A stretch of 5,837 nt of DNA from Spirochaetales bacterium (lineage in GTDB: Bacteria > Spirochaetota > Spirochaetia > Sphaerochaetales > Sphaerochaetaceae). The stretch is taken from the NCBI GenBank assembly GCA_022785155.1, contig JALFRH010000028.1, forward strand, positions 1 to 5,837, written 5' to 3'. Within the stretch, counting starts at the first letter, position 1. The number at the start of each line of letters is the position of its first letter. The notes below the pieces were generated by a model that made no database searches, was not told the origin of the DNA, and saw only the letters and a list, made by a program, of their open reading frames with translations. The position numbers and the translations under genes are program-made. Of the stretch, positions 1 through 5,812 are shown in pieces.

Positions 1-877
1 CGTAGCCATAGCCCAGGCTCATTAAGTGCTGGGTGGCCAGTCCTGGAAGCTGATCCATTCCATAAAGGTCCTGGAAGGTATTTGAGAATGCCTTGGCTCC
101 AATGGAGTCCATCATCCTCTTGATGGCTATTTCTTCCCTTGCCTGATACCTGATGGCGTCTATATCATCGGTAGCTATAGTGTAGATGGAGGAATAGAGA
201 GAGAAGAGCTGGTCTATCTCCTCTTCCTTCACTCTACCCATCTCTTCCACCAGGTCTCCCACAGCCCATGTGTTCACTTCCCAGCCAAGGGTTCTCTCTG
301 CCTCTATTTTGTCGCCTTCAGTTACAGCTACCTCACGCATATTGTCGCCAAAGCGCATTACTTTCATGTGCCTTGATGTATATACTCCCACGCATACACG
401 CATCCAGGAGGATAGCTTTTCCAGTACCATTTCGTCCTTCCAGTATCCAGTTATGATCTTCCTGTATTTACGAAGCCTGGTGGATATGAATCCATGCTCT
501 CTGTCTCCATGGGCAGACTGATTCAGGTTCATATAATCCATGTCTATTTCATTGTCTGGAATCTCTCTCTCATATTGAGTTGCAAGATGACAATGTGGCT
601 TCTGAAGATTACAGAGCCCATCTATCCACATCTTTGATGGGGAGAAGGTGTGGCACCAAGAGATAACTCCCAGACACTCTTCCCTATAATTGGCTTCCTT
701 CATGACAGCGCTTATTTCACTTGCTGTTTTGGCTGTCACCTTGTAAACAACTGGGTAGGGCAGGGTAGAGGAGAAGAACTGAGCCATCTCCTTTGCCCTC
801 TTCTCTACAGTATTTAATACTTCCTCTCCATATAGGAACTGAGATCCCACAACAAACCAGAATTCTTTCTTTTTCAT
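1..877 (-). CDS. araA: L-arabinose isomerase, N-terminal part (cut by window edge)
   Basis: AraA interconverts L-arabinose and L-ribulose, the first cytoplasmic step of arabinose breakdown. My translation of the reverse strand gives 292 residues with no stop up to the window edge; the family is about 500 residues long. Landmarks matching E. coli AraA are WFVVGSQFLYG (7-17), HTFSPSKMW (76-84), MNLNQSAHGDRE (116-127), RFGDNMREVAVTEGDK (175-190), NTWAVGDLV (202-210) and QLPGLATQ (276-283). The Mn-binding and catalytic residues known in E. coli (E306, E333, H350, H450) would lie beyond the edge, so activity cannot be judged. The ATG at 877-875 overlaps the araD stop by one base (TAATG) and has an AGGAG Shine-Dalgarno inside the end of araD, which indicates translational coupling. 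It is the third gene of the operon. Confidence 0.97.
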   Translation of the reverse strand, partial: MKKKEFWFVVGSQFLYGEEVLNTVEKRAKEMAQFFSSTLPYPVVYKVTAKTASEISAVMKEANYREECLGVISWCHTFSPSKMWIDGLCNLQKPHCHLATQYEREIPDNEIDMDYMNLNQSAHGDREHGFISTRLRKYRKIITGYWKDEMVLEKLSSWMRVCVGVYTSRHMKVMRFGDNMREVAVTEGDKIEAERTLGWEVNTWAVGDLVEEMGRVKEEEIDQLFSLYSSIYTIATDDIDAIRYQAREEIAIKRMMDSIGAKAFSNTFQDLYGMDQLPGLATQHLMSLGYGY

Positions 878-1572
878 TATTTTTTCTCCTGTCCATAGTA
901 GGCATTGAAGCCATGCTTTCTATAGTAGTGCTTGTCTAATAGATAATCGTCGACACTCTCTGTGTCGTTCTTGAGTGTAAGGGTGTGGTATGCCATATAT
1001 GCAACTTCCTCCAATACAGAAGCGTTGTGTACAGCATCCTTTGCATTCTTTCCCCATGCAAAGGGCCCATGACTCTTTACAAGGACCCCTGGAACGGCAA
1101 GGGGATCTATATCAGTGAAGGTCTCTTTTATGACGAGTCCTGTGTTTTTCTCGTAACCACTCTCGATCTCTTCTTTCGTGAGAGTTCTGGAGCATGGGAT
1201 AGGGCCATAAAAGTAGTCGGCATGGGTAGTGCCAAGGGGAGGGATTGGGAGCCCTGCCTGAGAAAATGCTACAGCCATTCTTGAGTGGGTGTGGACAATA
1301 CCTCCCACATTTGGAAATGCTTTATATAGCTCTATATGGGTGGGGGTGTCTGAAGAGGGACGAAGGCTTCCTTCCACCACTCTTCCTTCCATATCCACAA
1401 CAACCATATCCTCTTCCCTCATATCACAGTATTCAACTCCAGAGGGCTTTATCACCATTAATCTCGATTCCCTGTCAATTCCCGAGACATTGCCCCATGT
1501 GAATGTGACAAGGCCATACTTGGGTAAAAGAAGGTTTGCTTCCAGAACTTCTTTTTTCAGCTTTTCAAGCAT
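877..1572 (-). CDS. araD: L-ribulose-5-phosphate 4-epimerase
   Basis: AraD epimerises L-ribulose 5-phosphate to D-xylulose 5-phosphate by a Zn-dependent retro-aldol mechanism, the last step of the arabinose branch. The 231-residue length equals that of E. coli AraD, and similarity is very high throughout: MLEKLKKEVLEAN (1-13), LVTFTWGNVSGIDRE (21-35), IKPSGVEY (41-48), SSDTPTH (73-79), GGIVHTHSR (90-98), GTTHADYFYG (114-123), HGPFAWGKNAKDAVHNA (168-184) and LLDKHYYRKHG (211-221). By alignment the metal and catalytic residues are D75, H94, H96, H168, D119 and Y226, matching E. coli D76, H95, H97, H171, D120 and Y229; all are present. The ATG at 1572-1570 overlaps the kinase stop by one base (TGATG) and follows a GGAGGTG Shine-Dalgarno. 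The enzyme should be fully functional. The sgaE/ulaF paralogues share the fold, but araA and a sugar kinase as neighbours settle the assignment. Confidence 0.98.
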   Translation of the reverse strand: MLEKLKKEVLEANLLLPKYGLVTFTWGNVSGIDRESRLMVIKPSGVEYCDMREEDMVVVDMEGRVVEGSLRPSSDTPTHIELYKAFPNVGGIVHTHSRMAVAFSQAGLPIPPLGTTHADYFYGPIPCSRTLTKEEIESGYEKNTGLVIKETFTDIDPLAVPGVLVKSHGPFAWGKNAKDAVHNASVLEEVAYMAYHTLTLKNDTESVDDYLLDKHYYRKHGFNAYYGQEKK

Positions 1573-3134
1573 CAGAACACCTCCAGTGTCTTTCTTTCGA
1601 CACTTAGTATCTTTTTGTATTGAGAAAGGAAGTATGCGTAATCCTCTCTCTCTTTATCGCTAGCCATATATGTCTTGATTACAGCATCAGAAAATACTTT
1701 CTGATCCAAATAGTCTTCCAAGCTCATTTCTCCCTTGTTTATCAAGAAGGAAGCCAATACAGCCATGCCATATGCGCCTCCTTCTCCAGCTGTCTCCATG
1801 ACAGATACAGGAGTCGATGCTGCTGCAGAGAGTGTCCTTATGCCGCTTTCAGACTTAAAGTATCCTCCGTGCCCCAAGAGAGATTTGATCTCTATGTTCT
1901 CCTTTCTCAATACTTCAAGGCCCAAGGATAGTGTGGCGAGAGCGGAGTATATATGGCAGCGCATAAATGACGAGAGAGAAGGTGGAGCGGAAGGGGAGTG
2001 CAAAAAGAGTGGTATTCCCCTCTGGAAATCCGTGACACCCTCTCCTGAGTAGTAGTTGCAGCTGACGTAATCTCCAGCCTTGCCCTCAGCATTGAGTGCA
2101 GAGGAATAGAGAAGAGAGAATATTTCATCGTCTTTGATGTCGGAGCCTATAAGACGAGAGAACTCCCTGAAGAGAGAAATATAGAAGTTTATATCCGAAG
2201 TGCAGTTATTGCAGTGTACCATAGCCACCGGGAGTCCGGAAGGAGTGGTCACCATATCCAATTCCCTATGGCGCCCTGGCATATGGGAGAGGACAACCAT
2301 TGCAAAGTCGCTGGTGCCTGCGCTAACGTTACCTCCTCCTACTCTCACTCTGTTGGTGGCGACCATACCTGTACCTGCGTCCCCTTCAGGAGGAGCAAAG
2401 GGTATCCCTACCTCTGTATCTTCATCACTCAGTATCCGTGATCCCTCTTTTGTGAGATACCCTCCATTCTCTCCTGCCCTCAATACTCTTGGAAAGAGTG
2501 AGGAGAGGGAGAAGTCATAACCCATGTCCTTGGAGATTTTTTCAAAGAGAGTTGAATACTCTTTATTCCAGTCATAAGTAGAGCTATCTATAGGGAACAT
2601 GCCCGAAGCGTCGCCGATTCCTATTACATTTTCACCTGTCAGGAGATAGTGAACGTAGGAGGAGAGGGTGAATACTTTCTTCACTCTCTTCAGGTGTTCT
2701 TCTCCCTTTAGCATTGCTTCATATAAGTGTGCAATTGTCCAACGCTGGGGGATATTGAAGTCAAAGAGATCAGAGAGCTTAGAGGCGGCCTCTTCTGTGA
2801 TTGTATTTCTCCAGGTTCTGAACGGAACAAGGAGATTGTCATCCTCGTCAAGTGCTATATACCCGTGCATCATTGCAGAGATTCCTATGGCGGAGGGAGA
2901 GTTTAGGCTATTTCCTGTCTTTTCTTTGTAATCTCTCTTTAAGGCATTGTAGGAGGCTTTGAGACCTGCCTTTACTTCATCCATGCCATAGGTCCAGATT
3001 CCATCTATGAGTTTGTTTTCCCAAACAAAGGAGCCTGAAGCCAAAACTCGGTTATTGTCGTCTATGGCTACTGTTTTTATCCTTGTGGATCCAAGCTCGA
3101 TTCCAATATAGATATTGTTTTTCTGTTCAACCAT
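1572..3134 (-). CDS. araB: FGGY-family pentulose kinase, probable L-ribulokinase
   Basis: This protein probably phosphorylates L-ribulose with ATP to give L-ribulose 5-phosphate. It is a 520-residue ASKHA-fold sugar kinase: first phosphate loop GIELGSTRIK (11-20), sugar-contact region MMHGY (89-92 plus flank) and WRN (108-110), GDASGMF (174-180), likely catalytic base D252 in EGDAGTG (250-256), second phosphate motif SAGTSDFA (271-278), and adenosine-site motif GHGGYFKSE (421-429). It is shorter than classical E. coli AraB (566 aa) and looks more like the xylulokinase-like FGGY branch often found in ara operons of anaerobes. Its place before araD and araA is the main reason for choosing L-ribulose; a strict sequence call would be FGGY pentulose kinase. 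The ATG at 3134 is the only reasonable start: the ribose-kinase fold begins at about residue 8, and in-frame TAA TGA stops lie upstream. No Shine-Dalgarno precedes it, unlike the other genes here. It is the first gene of the operon. Confidence 0.9.
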   Translation of the reverse strand: MVEQKNNIYIGIELGSTRIKTVAIDDNNRVLASGSFVWENKLIDGIWTYGMDEVKAGLKASYNALKRDYKEKTGNSLNSPSAIGISAMMHGYIALDEDDNLLVPFRTWRNTITEEAASKLSDLFDFNIPQRWTIAHLYEAMLKGEEHLKRVKKVFTLSSYVHYLLTGENVIGIGDASGMFPIDSSTYDWNKEYSTLFEKISKDMGYDFSLSSLFPRVLRAGENGGYLTKEGSRILSDEDTEVGIPFAPPEGDAGTGMVATNRVRVGGGNVSAGTSDFAMVVLSHMPGRHRELDMVTTPSGLPVAMVHCNNCTSDINFYISLFREFSRLIGSDIKDDEIFSLLYSSALNAEGKAGDYVSCNYYSGEGVTDFQRGIPLFLHSPSAPPSLSSFMRCHIYSALATLSLGLEVLRKENIEIKSLLGHGGYFKSESGIRTLSAAASTPVSVMETAGEGGAYGMAVLASFLINKGEMSLEDYLDQKVFSDAVIKTYMASDKEREDYAYFLSQYKKILSVERKTLEVF

Positions 3135-3141
3135 ATTCGTT

Positions 3142-3169
3142 ATATTAACATTTGTATTTACAAAATCAA
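3142..3169 (-). promoter_or_regulatory. Predicted araBDA promoter
   Basis: Read on the minus strand, TTGATT (3169-3164) and TAATAT (3147-3142) form a sigma-70-type pair with a 16-base spacer. TATAAC (3144-3139) is an overlapping alternative -10. Either choice puts the transcription start within about two bases of the araB ATG at 3134, so the mRNA may be leaderless. The boxes are imperfect and the region is AT-rich, so the prediction rests partly on the operator-like palindrome sitting exactly between them. Confidence 0.5.
3151..3164. promoter_or_regulatory. AraR-box-like operator in the araB core promoter
   Basis: TTTGTATTTACAAA is a perfect inverted repeat with 6-base arms TTTGTA/TACAAA and a 2-base centre. 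It agrees at 12 of 14 positions with the core of the Bacillus subtilis AraR operator as I recall it (ATTTGTACGTACAAAT). It fills the spacer between the predicted -35 and -10 boxes, so a bound repressor would block RNA polymerase. Known: AraR is a GntR-type repressor relieved by L-arabinose. Inferred: a similar regulator controls this operon. Confidence 0.55.
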
Positions 3170-3191
3170 GTCATTAAGACGTCGTTTATGA

Positions 3192-3205
3192 TGAATACGT
3201 ACAAA
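3192..3205. promoter_or_regulatory. Second AraR-box-like site upstream of araB
   Basis: TGAATACGTACAAA has the full right arm CGTACAAA and a degenerate left arm, 11 of 14 matches to TTTGTACGTACAAA. On the minus strand it reads ATTTGTACGTA, an 11-base run of the recalled AraR consensus. Its centre is 41 bases from that of the site at 3151-3164, close to four helical turns, which would allow cooperative binding on one DNA face. Support is sequence similarity only. Confidence 0.4.
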
Positions 3206-3407
3206 TATTTATTTGGTTTTATTGTATGTTAGAAAAAATTTGAATGCGTCGCGAAAACATAAATACATAAAGATAGTAGAATACTATTTAATGCACTTTT
3301 CATAAAAATAAGAAAGTAATACTTTAATATATATCAAAATAGTACTTCATTGTTGCGGAAATAATTTTGATAAGATTCTTCGGATAGTTTATATTATATT
3401 AGAAAAT

Positions 3408-3433
3408 AATATAGAAAATGATTTTTCTATATT
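3408..3433. repeat. Perfect 11-bp inverted repeat with 4-base loop
   Basis: The arms AATATAGAAAA (3408-3418) and TTTTCTATATT (3423-3433) are exact reverse complements around a TGAT loop. The repeat lies about 110 bases upstream of the hydrolase start, away from the end of any gene, so a terminator role for a neighbouring gene is unlikely. It could be an operator for a dimeric regulator or an AT-rich structure. The arms are AT-rich, which makes chance more likely than for a GC-containing stem. Confidence 0.5.
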
Positions 3434-3442
3434 TTCTCAATA

Positions 3443-3452
3443 TTTGTACAAT
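3443..3452. promoter_or_regulatory. TTTGTACAAT half-site / TTGTACAA palindrome
   Basis: TTGTACAA (3444-3451) is a perfect 8-base palindrome containing the TTTGTA arm seen in the araB operator, but the arms overlap instead of being separated by two bases. It may be a single half-site for the same regulator or an unrelated palindrome. It lies ten bases after the inverted repeat at 3408-3433. Confidence 0.25.
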
Positions 3453-3482
3453 AATCAAAATTGGTTATTAAAAGAAAGAAGA

Positions 3483-3496
3483 AATGTCTTTACAAA
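3483..3496. promoter_or_regulatory. Operator-like site at the hydrolase promoter
   Basis: AATGTCTTTACAAA matches the araB operator TTTGTATTTACAAA at 11 of 14 positions, with an intact right half (TTTACAAA) and a degraded left half. It overlaps the predicted -35 box (3489-3494) of the hydrolase gene. If real, the divergent gene would answer to the same arabinose regulator. AT-rich background makes a chance match plausible. Confidence 0.3.
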
Positions 3497-3519
3497 TACC
3501 AATTATACTTTAAGATAAT
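3489..3519 (+). promoter_or_regulatory. Predicted hydrolase-gene promoter
   Basis: TTTACA (3489-3494) and GATAAT (3514-3519) match sigma-70 boxes at about five of six positions each, with a long 19-base spacer. TAAGAT (3511-3516) gives a better 16-base spacer but a weaker box. Either predicts a short 5' leader of roughly 14 to 20 bases that still includes the Shine-Dalgarno. Confidence 0.4.
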
Positions 3520-3529
3520 GTATAAAAAC

Positions 3530-3536
3530 AGGAGGA
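3530..3536 (+). promoter_or_regulatory. Shine-Dalgarno AGGAGGA
   Basis: AGGAGGA stands just before the ATG at 3540 and fixes the start of the hydrolase. Its strength contrasts with the absence of any such site before araB. Confidence 0.85.
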
Positions 3537-3539
3537 CTT

Positions 3540-5705
3540 ATGGAAAAATCGGAGAAGTTTCTTAGCTTAAAGACTACCAAGGGTAGTTTTAGGTTATTGT
3601 GTCTATTCTTAATTCTGGTTTTTGTTTTTAGCTGGTTAGCTAACATGATCATTACAAAGAATCATAGCATTGAGGTAACTGATGTAGTACTTGATGTAAG
3701 AGGCGGTGATTTACACATGGAACTATATCGTCCAAGCAATGCTGACAGCACCATGTCTTATCCATGTGTGTTGATGACACATGGAGGTTCAGAAAGCCTT
3801 GCTGCAGATAGCATGATGGCTTGGGAACTTGCAAGAAGAGGATTTGTTGTTCTCAATATCAGTGCTTACGGAGCAGGATTATCTGATCAACCTAATATCC
3901 TTGAAGATGGTACTACGGGTATGAATGGTGGAAGTTATAATCGTGGTGCTACAATGGGTGTATGGGATGCTTATCAATATGCACTTTCTTTAGAGTTTGT
4001 TGATCCAACAAGAATCTCTGCGTGGGCACATTCCACTGGAAGACATTTGTTTACAAAAATGGTCTCTTATTATGGGCAGAATCTAACTCTTAATGACAGA
4101 CTTATCAATGTGCTCCATGATGATTTTGGTATTGAATTTGCTGAAGATGAAATCCTTCAGGATGCAGATGAGGTAGCAAGGGCAAAGCTAAATGATGTTG
4201 ATTACGGTAGATATCTTGAAAAGAAAGCTGAACAGGAAGATATAGTAAGCAAGTATCTCAAGGCTGCCAGATTAACAGAAAGAGCATATGGAGTAAAGGC
4301 CAATGTTGCTGGTTATACTGTGATAAGAGATCCTCAAATGAATCTCCTCATAGGCTTAGGTACTCATGAATTATCAGGAAAAACAGGTAGTTATTATTTG
4401 GGAGAAACAGATCAATATAAGAAGATATTCCATGTTTCATCTGGCGTTGAAAGGAATAATTGGTATGATATCTGTGACTATATTCATGATCCATCAGCAG
4501 AATCTACAAAAATAGGAGATTGTTTTGACACCACAATAAACAATTCCAAGTCATTGAAAGAAGCTTGCGAAAAAGGAACAGCTAGATTGTTCTTAAGCCC
4601 AGTTACAATGCATAACGGAAACTTGTGGAGCTGGACAGCTGTAAGCGAGGCAGTAGAATTCTATTGTCAAACAATGGGATGGAATAATGGTGAGTTGACT
4701 GATCCTGCTACTAAACCGATTGATAGCAAAAACTGTGTAGTAGGGTATAGTGCGTTAATAATGACAACCCTTTCATTTGTTGCAATGATTGGTGCAGTTA
4801 TTTCAATCGCATCATTAATACTTAGTACAACAATATTTAACACTTGTAAAAACAAGCTTCCTGAAGCAAGAATGGAGCTGAAGGGAATGAACTTCATGCT
4901 ATATTTAATTGCTACAACAATTGCAGGTTTTGCTGGTGCTTATGGTGCACAAATGGCAGATCAGAGCTTTGTAGCTTCTAATAAAACTATGTCGCTTTGG
5001 CTTCCATGGGAACCTGGTCAAATGAGAACATTCTTTATGCTAGGTTTGACTGCAGGTGTAGGATTAGTTCTCTACTTACTGTTAGGATTAATCGGAAAGA
5101 AGAAAAACAACCAGAGCCTTTCATCTGTAAAAGAAATGAGGCTTGGCTGTGGTGGAGTACTAAACGTCATTAAGAATCTGTTTATTGCAGTTGTTCTCTT
5201 TGTTGCTTGTTATACAGCAGCAGTATTCATCAACACCTTCTTTGATTCAAGATTCCTAATGATAGATGGTGCATTTGAATTAATGAAAGGATATAGTTTT
5301 GGAAGAATGGCTAGGTACTTTATCATCATACTTCCTTGCACCCTTATAATCAGTACATTAAATAACATGGTTTCATTTAAGGGAGTAAATGACTCTGTTG
5401 ATACTTTGCTCAATGTAGTATTTACATCTCTTGGAATGGCATTGTTGATTGTTATTGCCTATGTATACACATATTCTGGTGTAAATAACGGTGATGTTCT
5501 TCACATTCAGTGTATTCTGTCTCTTATTCCTCTTGTTCCAATTTGTAACTATCTCTATAGAAAATTGTACAAGTTGACAGGAAGCCCATGGCTTGGTGCA
5601 TTCTTTGTAGCCATCCTTATCGCTTGGCGTTGCGCAGGATATATTTCTCACCAGTTTATGTGGTATGGAAATAATGAGAGAGCTGCATTCTGGGGCATCT
5701 ATTAA
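3540..5705 (+). CDS. Membrane-anchored alpha/beta hydrolase with multi-helix C-terminal domain
   Basis: I do not recognise a named family for this 721-residue protein, but its parts are readable. A short basic N-terminus leads into a membrane anchor (about 19-37). An alpha/beta-hydrolase domain follows (about 45-380): a strand and oxyanion region MTHGG (79-83), LARRGFVVL (97-105), and a nucleophile elbow AHSTG with S165. The most likely catalytic His is H358 in the MHNGN segment before a final helix (365-380); the acid is not clear. S165 to H358 is 193 residues, longer than a minimal hydrolase, so a charged insertion (about 195-345) may form a lid. Eight more membrane helices follow, at about 403-432, 451-470, 497-518, 543-567, 591-611, 622-645, 652-670 and 683-701. 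Basic loops (433-450, 519-535, 671-678) fit an extracytoplasmic hydrolase by the positive-inside rule. Esterase, peptidase or lipid hydrolase are all possible. It is divergent from araBDA and ends at its own terminator. Confidence 0.85.
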   Translation: MEKSEKFLSLKTTKGSFRLLCLFLILVFVFSWLANMIITKNHSIEVTDVVLDVRGGDLHMELYRPSNADSTMSYPCVLMTHGGSESLAADSMMAWELARRGFVVLNISAYGAGLSDQPNILEDGTTGMNGGSYNRGATMGVWDAYQYALSLEFVDPTRISAWAHSTGRHLFTKMVSYYGQNLTLNDRLINVLHDDFGIEFAEDEILQDADEVARAKLNDVDYGRYLEKKAEQEDIVSKYLKAARLTERAYGVKANVAGYTVIRDPQMNLLIGLGTHELSGKTGSYYLGETDQYKKIFHVSSGVERNNWYDICDYIHDPSAESTKIGDCFDTTINNSKSLKEACEKGTARLFLSPVTMHNGNLWSWTAVSEAVEFYCQTMGWNNGELTDPATKPIDSKNCVVGYSALIMTTLSFVAMIGAVISIASLILSTTIFNTCKNKLPEARMELKGMNFMLYLIATTIAGFAGAYGAQMADQSFVASNKTMSLWLPWEPGQMRTFFMLGLTAGVGLVLYLLLGLIGKKKNNQSLSSVKEMRLGCGGVLNVIKNLFIAVVLFVACYTAAVFINTFFDSRFLMIDGAFELMKGYSFGRMARYFIIILPCTLIISTLNNMVSFKGVNDSVDTLLNVVFTSLGMALLIVIAYVYTYSGVNNGDVLHIQCILSLIPLVPICNYLYRKLYKLTGSPWLGAFFVAILIAWRCAGYISHQFMWYGNNERAAFWGIY

Positions 5706-5722
5706 TCAAATAACTGATTGAT

Positions 5723-5758
5723 CAAATTGGGGGAGTTGTCCCCCAATTTGTCTATTTT
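5723..5758 (+). terminator. Rho-independent terminator after the hydrolase gene
   Basis: A perfect 12-bp stem, CAAATTGGGGGA (5723-5734) with TCCCCCAATTTG (5739-5750), closes a GTTG loop and is followed by TCTATTTT. It begins 17 bases after the TAA stop at 5703-5705. The T-tract is short and broken, so some readthrough into the next gene is possible. The opposite strand has no T-run beside the stem, so it acts mainly on plus-strand transcripts. Confidence 0.9.
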
Positions 5759-5812
5759 AGGAGAAAAAAAAGAAAATCTGTAATAACATATGTAAAAGGA
5801 AAGGGGGGCAAA

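Larger units (their letters stand above)
3135..3539. other. AT-rich divergent intergenic region (araB / hydrolase)
   Basis: This 405-base spacer separates two divergent start codons and contains no ORF of note. One 60-base line (3301-3360) counts to about 22% GC. It carries the two promoters, the operator-like palindromes and the inverted repeat listed separately. Minor short palindromes are ATAGTA-GAA-TACTAT at 3273-3287 and AAAGTA-A-TACTTT at 3313-3325, which could be regulator sites or just AT-rich chance. I saw no tRNA, riboswitch-like fold or CRISPR repeat. The spacer is longer than two simple promoters need, which fits a regulated divergent control region. Confidence 0.8.

Noticed and set aside
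268..521. Two plus-strand open frames of 62 and 83 codons
   Set aside because: They lie antisense within araA, whose protein similarity is unmistakable, and have no ribosome site or recognisable protein.
985..2931. Several plus-strand open frames of 75-124 codons
   Set aside because: All lie antisense to araD and araB. The purine-rich coding strand leaves few stops on the opposite strand, and the translations look like Ser/Pro/Leu-rich shadow proteins.
3240..3260. Possible catabolite-repression (cre) site around TGAATGCGTCGCGAAA
   Set aside because: It does not fit the cre consensus (TGNAANCGNTNNCA) well enough, and the CG-containing centre is out of register.
4667..5651. Minus-strand open frames of 67-92 codons inside the hydrolase
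   Set aside because: Their hydrophobic character mirrors the membrane helices of the real gene, and none has a credible ribosome site.
3540..5705. Hydrolase gene as recently transferred DNA
   Set aside because: Spot counts of single 60-base lines gave 33-43% GC here and 37-57% in araBDA. The ranges overlap, and there are no mobile-element genes or flanking repeats.
5718..5725. TTGATCAA palindrome just before the terminator
   Set aside because: It is only eight bases long, overlaps the terminator stem and has no related copy in the promoter regions, so chance is sufficient.
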